The notes below the pieces were generated by a model. It searched no databases and had not been told where the DNA came from. It saw only the letters and a list, made by a program, of their open reading frames with translations. The position numbers and the translations under genes were made by a program. From Haliotis asinina (Eukaryota; Mollusca; Gastropoda; Lepetellida; Haliotidae): a DNA stretch of 64,000 nt. This document shows positions 34,011 to 44,894 of the stretch, one piece after another (within the stretch, counting starts at the first letter, position 1; each line of letters opens with the position of its first letter). The DNA lies in contig NC_090280.1 of assembly GCF_037392515.1 (NCBI RefSeq), positions 76,861,004 through 76,925,003 of the forward strand, read 5' to 3'.

Positions 34011-34190
34011 GAGTGAGTATGTATGATTTTACGCTCCTTTCCTTTCAGCAATGTTTCAGCAATGTGTTAGCAGTGTTCCAGCATTTCATGTCGGGGAGGC
34101 ACCAAAATGGGGTTTCACGCATGTTACCGGAGTGGATCGAATCCGGCTGTTCTACGTGACGAGTGAACCACATTCCATACCCTGGAGTGC
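34011..34190 (-). repeat. SINE family A, expanded core
   Basis: Reversed copy in which the agcaatattcc unit is repeated three times (tttcagcaatg, tttcagcaatg, agcagtgttcc). The gaccactaggct end is lost. Confidence 0.7.
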
Positions 34191-34629
34191 ATGTCTTCAT
34201 GTTTTTTTAATGTCTTAATGCTTTTTTAAATAATGCACAATACACTTGTTCAACAATTATTGTTAGGTTGTTGTTCCCTACTTAATTACCTGTGCATCAC
34301 AGACGAAGGACAGGTATTAATGGTCGATGTATTATGGTAATTTTGAGGGATCCTTAACTGGTGTAATGATTTTATGCGTATTTTCAAAATCCACTCATGC
34401 ATCTAAATCATCACAGCTTGGTCATCACATCTATATCACAGGCTTAGGGTAACGGACCCTGGGCCCAGTATACAACCTATTGATAACTTGAGTAATGGAT
34501 CATGCGTTGTGTTAATCGTTCTTCAGGGTTGCATAGGGTGGTGATAAAGGATGGGCAGAGGATGTTCACTAACAAAAGATGCCACAATTTATGAATCCTT
34601 ACCCGTGTCAGAAACTATGACCTTGAGTT

Positions 34630-34832
34630 GTATTCAAGCTATATGGTGGGGGTCTGTAAATCATCGAGTCCGGACCAGACAATCCAGTGATCAACAGCAT
34701 GAGCACCCATCTACGAAAATGGGATATGACGAAATGTGTCAGTTAGTATGACCGCCCGCTCCGGTTAGTTGCCTCTTACAAGCATGGCTTGCTGAAAACC
34801 AACTCTACCCAGCATCATCACGGGTCTGATGG
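34630..34832 (+). repeat. family B repeat
   Basis: Forward copy from caagctatatggtgggggtc to catcatcacgggtct. It lacks the gagtgag end but has the full distal end. Confidence 0.8.
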
Positions 34833-35119
34833 GCTTGCTAATATTGAATTCTCTCCTAGATTCTCTCTTCCCCTGTTGAACACCGCCCATATCTTACACT
34901 CGTTAAGGAAGGAGCACCGCCATTTTAACTGGGTGCTTGATGGCGATACTTGATGACAGCGCGGTAACCAATGTCGCCATTTTTTTTCCAAACAGAGAAT
35001 AGTGAGTCGCATGCATACCGCTTGATTCAGGATTTTATTGAAACACAACCATTATTGCACTGAATACATCCAAAATCTTATCACTCGCTGTTCTGACAGA
35101 ACATAAAGGTTATATAGTG

Positions 35120-35256
35120 ATTGAGTGAGTATGGTTTTACGTCGCTTTTTGAAATATTCCAACAACATCACGGCGAACACCAGAAATGGGCTTCACACAT
35201 TGTACCCATGTGGGTGACAAGAGAAAGCTTTAACCACGAAGCTACCATTACCGCAC
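35120..35256 (-). repeat. SINE family A, internally deleted
   Basis: Reversed copy with gagtgagtatggttttacgt, gggcttcacacattgtaccc and aaccacgaagctaccattac. The B-box region is deleted. Confidence 0.8.
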
Positions 35257-35259
35257 TTA

Positions 35260-36205
35260 AAGTTACGTACGTTATGCGAGAAGCAGTATGTATCACCGTA
35301 TGGACGCATTTCGTGTCAGATTCATTTTGCGCCCAAATCTCAAAACTTCACAAGCTTCGGCAGCATTAAAACAGAACATTTCAAGGAAAAATGTCGATTC
35401 GTACCTTACTACCTATTGATGTAGCGCCAATAAATAGTATATTAAAACTAATACACCCTTCTTATCATGCGTGCAAATAATTAAGAGACTATACGGTACT
35501 CATTTCTGAAAGCAAATCAGTAAAAAATCTGTTCATTGCTTATAACAGCTGAGACAGCAGCGCCGCTTAAGTGGTATATTTTGTATAGTATCTGGGAAAC
35601 CTCAAACTCAAAAAATAAAATATTACGTGAAAAAATATTGTCATTGTCATGGAATCAGCTTTCGGCCGTCCGGTTTCGGGAGGAAGTGTTTAGACATGAT
35701 TAGTTTTAAAAATTCAAACTTGGAACTATTCATCCGAAAACCACGAAGTAAATGTACGCAAAATATCCAAAGTACAAATCACGGCAGATTATCTTGTATC
35801 AGTGGATCCTGTCTTTGACTATCCCGCGATTCGGGGGCTTATTGATCACTGGATTGTCCGATCCAGATTGAAGAGCGAATCAATGTTACCGGACGAGGGC
35901 TAAATTGGTGTTTTCTAAGAGAAAGAGACAGATGGTGCCCGTAGAATTGGACCCGCTTACCGTAACTGGTTTCACGAACCATATCCTATCCTATCATATC
36001 CAAATATTGTAAATATGCTATATTTGATATCACTACTTTGCCTTGTTTCCTTCGGAAACTCTTTCGGCAAAGAATTCGGGGACTGGTCTTAACGTTCTGA
36101 CTTCAGCAATTATTGGTGATTACTGTTAAAGCTCCCAACACCTTTGATCGTTTCTAGGATGACAATTATAAACTTGTCGTTCCATGATCTAAACACATAT
36201 ATGGC
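35260..36205. other. 3' flank of C45 hydrolase gene 1, nothing firm
   Basis: AT-rich DNA downstream of the first hydrolase copy. A tgatcactggattgtccgat scrap near 35845 is a family B fragment. No gene recognised. Confidence 0.4.
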
Positions 36206-36207
36206 AT

Positions 36208-37326
36208 TCACGCTTCGCATTGCATATTGAATCGTAACAGTGGTCCTGTGTCGTTCGATGGATTATCCAAGTAAATATCAAATCGTTTGTTCAGCAAATC
36301 AAACATTCCGGTGCAAACTGTGGCATTTTCATCAGATGGGCGAACAGTTCGATAGATCGGAAATGTCGTATTATCAGTATCACCTAGGATATTCCGAACG
36401 TCCTTTGCGCATGTCGGAACCGGAAGTGACAATGCCCTTTCAAATCTTGCTCTCGATCTTTCAGCTGTTTCGACCTCAATGTCCAAGTGACGATACTCAT
36501 TCATGTGAAAATACGTAGACTTCTCGGGGTCATCAGATTCGTGTATTTCTTTGATGGACACTTTGGATTCGAACACATCTGGTGCTACTTCAACTGACCA
36601 CTGAGTGGACGTGTCCACTATAGAGCCGACATTGATGTTAAATCCTACGGATACGCCAAAACCTGTATTTGACACAATTTTCTTCACTTCGTCAATGTTA
36701 GAAGCTCTTAACACTGCTCTAAGCACAAAGTCTGCTGATCCTGCCTGGCCAATCGTCGGACCAGCCAGCCCATTGACCGAGAATATCATTCCATGGAAGT
36801 TATAGCCCATTGATATACCCGGAAGTCCCCCAGGGTAACAGAGGCTCGTGAACTTCTCTTCAACACCGTCGTCTCCTGTTATGGTGGCATCGATGACGTA
36901 GCCAAGGGTCCTTGCAAGATCTTCACCGTCTTCATTATGACCTATGACCTTAACATCCGGGCGGTTGATGTAAACGGTGCTGCAACCGAGATCCTCTTTC
37001 GTGGCTTGTGGGGGTTTCTGACTTAAGCCAAAGTAGATCTCCGTAAGTAAAGTATTAAGAAACAACGTCTCAAACGGCAACCCTGCGCCCAGAGCCTGTC
37101 CCCGGACTTCATCGAGGTACTTTGGAAAGTTTTTCTCCGTCCTGCTAAGCATGGCCTCCACGAAATCTCGTCCTTGGCGAGTGTCGTAAAATGGTAGCAG
37201 CGTGTCCTGAAGTAGTAATGACTTCTGAATGTATGTTTGTATGCGGGACTGGAAGGTGCTGCCGATGCTGTAGCCGACGTCAAAGTGGCTCCCCCTGGTG
37301 TATAACACGGGAAAAGAGGTCGCCAT
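36208..37326 (-). CDS. C45-family N-terminal nucleophile hydrolase, Tan/acyltransferase-like, copy 1
   Basis: The 372-residue coding region is uninterrupted. This is the peptidase C45 / acyl-CoA:6-aminopenicillanate acyltransferase family, which includes Drosophila Tan, the enzyme that splits beta-alanine off N-beta-alanyl-dopamine and carcinine. The precursor cuts itself before a cysteine that becomes the nucleophile. Here that site is Gly114-Cys115 (EDLGCSTVYINRP). Other family landmarks follow in order: VIGHNEDGE, CYPGGLPGISMGYN with the conserved Asn, the HMNEYRH block, NILGDTDN, PIYRTVRPSD, and a C-terminal FDLLNKRFDIYLDNPS. No signal peptide is seen, so the protein is probably cytosolic. 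The start is the ATG of ATGGCGACC shared with both paralogues. A ttttttcag acceptor lies 14 bp upstream, so a non-coding 5' exon is likely. Substrate is unknown; amine or amide conjugates are a family-based guess. Confidence 0.88.
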   Translation of the reverse strand: MATSFPVLYTRGSHFDVGYSIGSTFQSRIQTYIQKSLLLQDTLLPFYDTRQGRDFVEAMLSRTEKNFPKYLDEVRGQALGAGLPFETLFLNTLLTEIYFGLSQKPPQATKEDLGCSTVYINRPDVKVIGHNEDGEDLARTLGYVIDATITGDDGVEEKFTSLCYPGGLPGISMGYNFHGMIFSVNGLAGPTIGQAGSADFVLRAVLRASNIDEVKKIVSNTGFGVSVGFNINVGSIVDTSTQWSVEVAPDVFESKVSIKEIHESDDPEKSTYFHMNEYRHLDIEVETAERSRARFERALSLPVPTCAKDVRNILGDTDNTTFPIYRTVRPSDENATVCTGMFDLLNKRFDIYLDNPSNDTGPLLRFNMQCEA

Positions 37327-37642
37327 GTTGAATATATCTGAAAAAAAAAACATACAGAATTCTGTCAATGAATAAAATAGTATTACATTTATTGTTAATG
37401 CTGTTTAACAATACTGCAGTCCCTGACACATGCTATCTTTAGCACGTTTAATCAATTGCAACAGAAATATAACGTTTTACTTTTTTGCCGTAATGATTTG
37501 TTGGATATGATACATGAAATTTTGGCTTTTTGGCGAATTATTAACAGCACAATTTAATACGCGTTGCAACATAAACGAGAGATTGAAGAAATGAGTGAGT
37601 AGCATTTAAAAAATCCACGTAATATCATGGCTCGTGAGCTTA

Positions 37643-37799
37643 TGGGTGAATGAGTATAATTTTATGCTGCTTTCAGTAATATATCAGCAATATCGCGATG
37701 GGGGTTAGCAGAAATGTGCTTCACACATAGTGGGGAATAGAACCCTGGTGTTCGGCGTGACGAACGACCGCTTTTACCGCTCCACTACCCAAACCGCCC
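37643..37799 (-). repeat. SINE family A
   Basis: Reversed copy 317 bp upstream of the start of hydrolase copy 1: gaatgagtataattttatgc, gtggggaatagaaccctggt, ccgctccactacccaaaccg. Confidence 0.8.
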
Positions 37800-37804
37800 T
37801 TGAA

Positions 37805-38140
37805 AGAAGGTTAGATCACACTAGCGAAAGGGACACAGAGTGTGCATGTTTTATTTCGTCTTTACTCACGTACCTGAGTGCGATTCTTTTTGACAACAGG
37901 TATAAGCATTCCTGCACTTTCAGTGTGGACAGTTAAAAATTCATTCAGATCTTTGTGATTGGTAAATTCTTCAACTGGCTACTAAAAACTAATATTATAA
38001 ATGCTGCGACGTTCCAACATGCCTGTGTTGACATGGAGTTACTGATAGATAAGCATAACTGTTGCCTCTGGTGTCTAGCCAGTGTACATTTAGGTTATCA
38101 GGCAACGCTCTGCCGAGTCGCCGTACGTCCCGCCCTTTAA
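37805..38140. repeat. segmental duplication block, upstream of hydrolase copy 1
   Basis: Collinear with about 48905-49440 upstream of copy 2: atcacac.agcgaaagggaca, gtgtgca, attcctgcactttcagtgtgg, ttcaactggctactaaaaa and the closing ttaggttatcaggcaacgct. It marks a duplication larger than the coding region. Confidence 0.75.
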
Positions 38141-38290
38141 AATTAAGACTATAGATCAAGCAGGAGTCAGTCAGTAAAAGCAACTCTGTCGCCAGTGTTT
38201 TTTCAAATATATAATGTCTTCTTGTTATTGTTTTGTTCTTTGCTGCTTGTGTTTTGTTCCGTTTTTGTTTATGTTGATTTGGTTTGTTCG

Positions 38291-38345
38291 AAGGATCGAA
38301 TACCGGCATACAGCGTGACGAGCGAACGCTTCAACCACTGGTCTC
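38291..38345 (-). repeat. SINE family A, head fragment
   Basis: Only the tRNA-like head remains: aggatcgaataccggcatac and gcttcaaccactgg. Confidence 0.6.
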
Positions 38346-38650
38346 ATGACGGCTTACCTGAACGTGGGTCTCCATTAGTTTTTTCAGTCTTAAATGGGGT
38401 TTAACGTGGTGACCTCCACTGACGTCCCGTCTAAACATGGGTCTCATATATTTCCTATGTACTGTTCCATACAAAAACACAGGTTCCATGACTTGTTGTC
38501 TAAACAGGGATCTCATGAGGTCTTACACAAGGGTCTAGAGGTTTAGAGCTCATCTTTATACACGGGTCGGTTAAGTCCTTATCAAAAATGGTCTTTTGAG
38601 GTTTTGTTCATTCGCCGATCTAACGGCTTCTAGACAAAACATAAATATTG

Positions 38651-38743
38651 CAGTGAGTATGTGAGTGAGCTTTGTTTCAAGAAACATTCCAACAGTCTTC
38701 GACGTGACGAGAGAAGACTTTAACCATTGGGCTACCCCATTGC
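38651..38743 (-). repeat. SINE family A, deleted copy
   Basis: Reversed: gtgagtatgtgagtgagctt, aacattccaaca, cttcgacgtgacgagag and taaccattgggctacccc. The middle is missing. Confidence 0.65.
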
Positions 38744-38863
38744 TAATGTGTCTACACCGATCTCATGAGCACACGTGAAAACACTGAACTCCTAAACGTT
38801 TGTCTTCGCTCGGCCTCATGTGTTATCTCTTCTTTTGTCGACCTGCACGTACAACTTTAGCTA

Positions 38864-40265
38864 AGATACATAGCGGTCACTATATGAAGGAACCTCCATA
38901 GACCGCAATGGTGGAAATCCTTTGTTGCACTTTCGCGCACTCGTTACGACTATTGTGCACGAAAAACTTACATGAATGGCTTCTTTGTACTTATACCTAC
39001 ATGTGCGCCCTAGTTTCATTATCAAAATATTCCAAAATAAATATTTGCAAGCCATCAAACATCTCAGGCGATCGATCGCATATGATGCGGCGCCATTTTA
39101 AATCACGTGACGCGCAGGGATTCCCTCCCTAAAATTGTAACACTTGTTCCACACCTCGGTGCTTGTTTGTGTAACAAATGTTCATACATTTTCAGATAAT
39201 TTAAAGGATTGTGTGGGGACTTTCGTTCCCAATCAAGACTGACTGACCACCTAACCCTTTCAACAACTGTTTTGAAAGGAATTGCGCTGGAGTTTTCAAT
39301 GCTTCCTACAATTATTCATTATATTGGATCCTTTCTGCCACCTTGACAGTGTATTGATATTTCTGATTACAAAACATAGTTTACTGATAAGACATATTGA
39401 ATGTAGGAACTAAATACATGTAATTAATGAGTTAACGAATTAATTATCTCTAAATCCCATTAATGCATAAAAAATAAATAATAAAAGAAAACTTTAACAT
39501 TCCTCAGTTCACATTTCTGCTGCCTTGAATATCACATTTAATATTTCCATGTTGTGTTAGGTTTCAAGCACCCAGCTTCAATCCATGCAGAATGAATGCC
39601 AATACCCTTGTTTTCCGTATCCCTAACTTGACCCTTTTAGGCTTAGGGGATTTTCCACGACTATACATGACCTGGTGTTTTCTCCCTGATGTTTTTTTCC
39701 ATGCGTCTGTCCGTCATCATTTCTGGCTCTAAAACCATTTATTACTTTTCAGCATAAATTGGAAAAATATGGATCAGGGTCTAAAGTGGTGCCTTTTGCT
39801 ATTTGCATATATCTTTCACATTTTTCTTGTTTTTTTTTTATGGAGACGATTGGACTAAGTGAAAAAGGGCAGGGTTAGTCAGTCTAACTTGGAAACGAAA
39901 GTCTCCACACAATCCTTTTAATTTTTTTCATAAAGTGTGAAAATTTGTTGTAAACAAACAGCAAGTTGTGGAACAGGTGTGTTACTATTTTAGGGAGGGA
40001 ATCCCTGCGCGTCACGTGATTTAAAATGGCGCCACATCATATGCGATCGATCGCCTGAGAAGTTTGATGGCTTGCAAATATTTATTTTGGAATATTTTGA
40101 TAACGAAACTAGGGCGCACATGTAGGTATAAGTACAAAGAAGCCATTCATGTAAATTTTTCGTGCGCAATAGTCGTAACGAGTGCGCGAAAGTGCGACAA
40201 AGGATTTCCAATATTGCGGCCTATGGAGAGCGGCATAGCGTTCATGTAGTGAACGCTATGTATCT
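38864..40265. mobile_element. 1.4-kb DNA transposon with about 400-bp terminal inverted repeats, non-autonomous
   Basis: Both ends start agatacatagcg and the arms (about 38864-39270 and 39838-40265) are inverted copies for roughly 400 bp. They include catatgatgcggcgcc, atttaaaatggcgcc and the inner gattgtgtggggactttcgt. A TA dinucleotide flanks each end (38862-38863 and 40266-40267), matching the TA target duplication of Tc1/mariner-type elements. The 570-bp core has no transposase-like frame; the short mirrored frames in the arms are by-products of the inverted repeat. The unit-2 duplicate upstream of hydrolase copy 2 lacks the element, so it inserted after, or was lost from, one duplicate. 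Confidence 0.85.
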
Positions 40266-40359
40266 TAATCTATGCTATGTCAGCATAATCTGTACAACTC
40301 TGATCATGTAATGTTGCTTGATCGGAATCTATGTAAGCATTTGAAGTATGTATGTATTA

Positions 40360-40930
40360 AGACTACTGAAAACTAAGAGGCACCTACCGGTATATCTGTT
40401 TAACAAGGTGGTACACAAAGTGGCCTATTACAGGGTGTAGCTGCTGACGAGCTGTGGCCGACTACGAGGAATTGCACAAGGGAGGTAACTCTAAAAGGAC
40501 TGGCTTACAGGCGTAAAGTACAATCCAACAAACTGTGACATTCAATAACCAAAATTCATATTTTCCGTTGTATTCTAACCGGGGCTTTTGAGGTTGGTTA
40601 GATGATTCATCTAAAGCGCCAGGTCTATCTGTTTACTAGTTTGAGCTGACAATAGAGACTCACAATGCCAACGATCTTACTGAAAAACAATATGCACTAT
40701 ACTATGTAAGTAAATAACTCCTGAGGCAATTATGTGTTTGTACGTAGGTCAGTACGATATTGTTTACCAACATATACTTCAGAATACAGATATGAACTGA
40801 TAAAGTAGACAGTGTTGTACAAAGTGAAAAAACCCTCTTTAAAGCACTATTCATTCGTTGGCTTGCTTGAAAATGAACGTCAGTAAGTGACGTTGCAAGG
40901 AGAATTGAGTGCAGCCGTCGGAATGTTTAG
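40360..40930. repeat. segmental duplication block
   Basis: Collinear with about 49785-50560: gaaaactaagaggcacctac, ggcctattacagggtgtag, agggaggtaactct, actgtgacattcaataacca and ggttggttag. It belongs to the same duplicated flank as 37805-38140. Confidence 0.75.
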
Positions 40931-41760
40931 GATTTATAGATTCGATTGCAACAAACTGGCACCACTGCTAATCGCCCTAGGCCAGGTACACCACGTATGA
41001 CGTCAAATTGTGTTACGTTACCTGCGTTATCGTTTTCGAGGGCTAAAGAAAGCAGAACTGGGCTGTTAAGGGGTCGATTGTCGGTACAAATCACCCTAAA
41101 CCGGATGCGATCTGCTAACCTTCGTGTTCGACGACCATATAGCGGAACGCCATTTTCAGGCCATTATATCGACGTCAGTGTTTGCAGACGACACTTCCGA
41201 TGATCAGGGAGACAAAAGTGGAGTTGTCTTCAGTGATGAATCAAAATTTACCATGAGATTCACTGTTGGTTCGTTGAGATTGTGGAGGCGACGCCATTAG
41301 GTCAGGAAGTTGACAGAGTTGAGCGGAATTGTCATATTTTGGGGGTCTTTCTGTCGGAGCGTTCGTTGCCGACTTATTTATGGAAACCTTAATGGTGCAA
41401 CTTACTGCGACCAGGGGCAAACACCCGAACATATTCAATCCATGGCAGCACATGGTTCAAGTCTGCATTTGCAACAATGCCAGACCACTTTCAGTCATCT
41501 TGACCAGGAATTACCTACCTGCAGAACTCTGGAATTGTTCTTGACGCCGTCAAGGTTAATCCAATCGAGCACACCTGGGATGCTCTTGGTAAACGCCAGC
41601 GCACTCTCAGGAACCAAGCCCAGATTTTGCAGGATCTTGGTGCTGCTATGCATACGCTGTGACACCGACTCCCTACTTCTGTGTAAACACGTATCAGACA
41701 GTCCATGAGGAGGTGTTGCTTGGCATTTGTGAAAGGCAAATGAACGTTTGAAACATCAGA
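40930..41760 (+). mobile_element. decayed Tc1-like transposon (nearly whole transposase)
   Basis: Ordered transposase pieces in changing frames: NRPRPGTPRMTS, a FSDESKFTMRFTVGSLRLWR block (first catalytic Asp), then GGSFCRS-like and YGNLNGATYCDQ, a corrupted DNARPH region, NPIEHTWDALGK near 41565 and a C-terminal STRMRRCC-like end. Several frame changes make it non-functional. It sits between two blocks of the segmental duplication and is absent from unit 2, so it inserted after the duplication or was lost there. Confidence 0.8.
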
Positions 41761-41843
41761 TTTAATTACTTTGACTTTGTTTTACGAACATTTTATTGAT
41801 AAATCCAGTAACCACATGGAACTGATTTTTGACATTGTAAACA

Positions 41844-41883
41844 TTCTCAGTTATTCTCAGTTATTCTCAGTTATTCTCAGTTC
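41844..41883. repeat. 10-bp tandem repeat, 4 copies
   Basis: Four copies of ctcagttatt, the last incomplete, just beyond the Tc1-like remnant. Confidence 0.85.
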
Positions 41884-41889
41884 GAACTA

Positions 41890-43105
41890 AACAAATACAT
41901 AATTGGATGCAACATTCTTGAGTAACTTCTTGTATATGTTATGTAACATAATTATTGAAGTTTCCAGTTTGACCAAGTATATTAAGTGTGTGATGGTGAA
42001 AGTTTATAATATTCTGGAATTAAGCACTAGCAGGAAATGCTGCTCTATGGAACTAGCCCAGAATAGCCGAAACCCACACTCACAAGCACCATGCGACAGC
42101 CCTATATTTGAGTCATTGTCGCAATGGGATCTTGAAGCTTTTGCTAAGCTTGTCACCTTATCGTATGAGAACTCGACAATGAGTGAGCGCGACAAGTAGA
42201 TCTCTCTTAGATATCTGCGGATGCATGGATATGATTGAATTGGATCAACGACAGGATGGGCAGCAGGTAAAGATGTACCCAGCAATTACAAACGTATGGT
42301 CGACAGCGTTCTGCGACACAGTGGTGTTACGGTTAAGAATTTGCCGTGACAAACGATGTAAGAATCCTCCTGTGAACCCACAAAACAGTCTAAAACGTTC
42401 ATATATTGTATTATAGATCCAAGCAAGAGAGCAAGTTATACAAGGTCACAAGTCAATTTCAGAATACCGATTTCAAATACAATACAAGAGAGACAAAATC
42501 TAAGGCAATGGGTCACAAAATGTAATATAGCAAACTCACCAAAGTCACAGTGCGAGAGAAAAACAGTTATGCAGAATGTAACACAGCGAGCGGTCTGACC
42601 GCTATGAAGATTCAGGCGTTGACAGATAGAGAAAGATATTACTCCAGTAAACTCTATGTCCGTGCCCGTCTAATGCACGGCAACCAACATTTATATATAC
42701 ATTCAGTCATTTCCCGAAAGTTCGAGCACATACGACCATCGCCATTCACATGGAATGCCCTCGAACAGTGTCCCGGAACTGCCCGGAACTGCCGGATAAT
42801 TTCCGGACCACCTGCTGCCCAAATCCTGAAAATCTTGACCACCTATTATACGAAATGTGACCCATCATAATTATTGGTCAAAACACTAAACATTGTGACC
42901 CAATAATAATTATTACTTAATTAATTAATAACAAAATACAAAGAAAACACACACTCGTAACAGCGGAAAGACGGGTTTTAAGTCATTTTCATTTTGCTAT
43001 TACATGCAGAAAGACCTAATGAAGGTTATAGGTACAAACGTTTCGAAAACAAATTTATAGAAATGCGTAATAATCTTCATAATTCCGTATATTTTTATAG
43101 TTTTT
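41890..43105. other. intergenic, nothing firm
   Basis: No gene or repeat family recognised. The 42550-42870 stretch is GC-richer than its surroundings and has overlapping open frames on both strands that match nothing I know. Confidence 0.35.
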
Positions 43106-43107
43106 GT

Positions 43108-43164
43108 ATATATATATTATATATTATATTATATATTAATATAATATAATTATATATTATTATA
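43108..43164. repeat. AT-only palindromic simple repeat
   Basis: Runs of tatatat and attata with two-fold symmetry, entirely A and T for more than 50 bp. Confidence 0.85.
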
Positions 43165-43230
43165 TTCGCATACCATTGATCTAATATGACAGGCTAGCAC
43201 GTTTGCAGTGAGTGGAAGACCAGAATAATC

Positions 43231-43360
43231 TGGGCTCCGTTTCACAAAGCTCTCGCAAGCCGTAGATTTCGTAACTTTCCTCGTAGCATTCCTTCTTCCT
43301 ATCTTTAACACTGGTTTAATGTAGTATTAGCGCAACGACCGCTTTGTGAAACGGGGCCCA
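43231..43360. mobile_element. palindromic MITE ('cgtttcacaaagc' type)
   Basis: Outer arms tgggctccgtttcacaaagc and gctttgtgaaacggggccca are near-perfect inverts around a core of about 90 bp with gcgcaacgac and tcgcaagccg. Elements with these ends are common in marine invertebrates. Length is 130 bp. Confidence 0.75.
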
Positions 43361-43384
43361 GGACATTGCTGAAGTTCTTTTCAC

Positions 43385-43750
43385 TGACGAATAAAGATAC
43401 TGTTATAACTTCATGGACTGTCGAGTCTGAGAGTGGTGTAAATTCCTACGTAACCCAACATGGCCGCTGTGGTGGGGGATCAATCATTATTTGAGAGTCC
43501 TTGTGGTACCACGATGACAGGTTGGGCCACAAGGATTGTAATCTGGATATATACACTGGACGATATGCTGATCTTCATAGTTGGAGTTTTTATGCATTCT
43601 CAGAGCAGGAGACTCCTCGCAACATGAAATGGTCAGTCCAGTCACCAGATCAAAGCATACTCGGACGTATGGAACGAGCTGCAGATCGCCATCTCACGTC
43701 ATTCATATATTTAGTAATTTCTTTCTTTCCTTTCAGATCTTCCTTCTAGC
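43385..43750 (+). mobile_element. Tc1-like transposase fragment (duplicated with unit 1)
   Basis: Encodes, in broken frames, a VNSYVTQHGRCGGGSIII-like block (the Tc1 GGGS..VW motif) and RMERAADRH, the region after the third catalytic residue. The same fragment with the same flanks recurs at 50640-51110, but this copy lacks a stretch of about 80 bp. It is therefore part of the segmental duplication, not a separate insertion. Confidence 0.75.
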
Positions 43751-43985
43751 AGTCCTTTTAGCCATTCTCTAAACTGATTCACTTTAGCTATTGCCATTCA
43801 TTTGAGTGATATGATATTTAGTAATGCAGGTTAGCCTTTAAAATCAACTTTGATAATTTTTAAAGTCCATTCTCATATACAAACATGGCGTCAACCTCAT
43901 TTGGAAAGAGGTGGAAATGTGACGGTGCCAAATCTGATGAATGCGGAAGATCCTCAATCAAATCAAAGCAACTATCTTACAATTT

Positions 43986-44162
43986 AGGGCGGTGAGGTAG
44001 CCTAGTGGTTAAAGCGTTCGCTCGTCACGCCGGAGACCCGGGTTCGATTCCCCAAATGGGATACAATGGGTGAAGCCCATTTCTGGTGTCCCCCGCCGTG
44101 ATATTGCTGGAATATTGCTAAAAGCAGCGTAAAACTAAACTCACTCACTCACTCACTCACTC
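43986..44162 (+). repeat. SINE family A, best-preserved copy
   Basis: Forward copy closest to the family consensus: ggcggtgaggtagcctagtg as head and A box, gacccgggttcgattccccaa as B-box region shortened to one mismatch overall, ctggtgtcccccgccgtgat, gcagcgtaaaactaaac and a six-unit (actc) tail. The intact A and B boxes suggest that this subfamily was active recently. Confidence 0.92.
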
Positions 44163-44487
44163 AACCCTAATCGTCATAAAAACTGGGCTGACATTACCAT
44201 GTCTGACAAAAATCAAACGGACATCACCAAATGCAAACTCAATGTGTCACTGGCTCTTAAGCTCAAAATGCTTTTGCCTCAGTATACAAGTTATGCGCAA
44301 AGCTGTATGTACTGTAGCTCTCCATTATATTTCAGCCCAAACCACGGTTGAATCCTCTTGTGCCAATATTTCACAGGCTTCAGTAGCATCAAAATATGAC
44401 ACGTGTGGAAAAATACCATTTCGTACCTTTCTCTATATTGACTCCTTTAAAAATAGATTAAAAGTAATAGATGCATCTGATCATACT

Positions 44488-44603
44488 TAGAATGGTGGTT
44501 AAAGTGTTCGCTGGTCATGCTGAAGGTCCGGGTTCGAATCCCCACATCGCTACAGTGTGTTAAGCCTGGTTTGTCCAGACCAGACTTGAAGGTTATCATG
44601 TAC
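44488..44603 (+). repeat. tRNA-like SINE variant (single unit)
   Basis: Starts tagaatggtggttaaagtgt, has an exact cgggttcgaatccccaca B box, and then a different body, tttgtccagaccagacttga, in place of the usual ggtgtcccccgcc. It is the same unit as the tandem array at 46791-47155. Confidence 0.75.
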
Positions 44604-44894
44604 TAGGCACATAAAGAAACTGTGCATACAAGAAATAAAAATCTAAATTTATCAAACCTGTGTAGACACATAAGGATTTAAACTCGTCCATGAGACGTGC
44701 AGTACGTTGTTGCATGTGTATTCTGGGAAAGAGAAACAGAGCAAATGAAAGCCACACAATACTGTCTCTTTGGAAAGACCAACCCCTGCCCTTGCGATCC
44801 TTAAAAAAATTAAACGGCTATTGAAACGCATATCATGCTAGGGCTAACGTCTGCATAACGTCATGAGGCCATTGGGATGGTCCGTAGGGGATGT

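Noticed and set aside
38908-40249. Mirrored open frames (for example an MEILCRTFAHSLRLLRTKN-like protein on both strands)
   Set aside because: They lie in the two arms of the long inverted repeat and are identical only because the DNA is palindromic.
42550-42870. Possible longer repeat or long-terminal-repeat-like segment
   Set aside because: No defining ends, no duplicated flank and no coding part could be found, so no element is called.
43986-44060. Possible tRNA gene (good A and B boxes)
   Set aside because: The tRNA-like part is fused to the common SINE body and tail; it is a SINE head, and no clean cloverleaf acceptor stem was seen.
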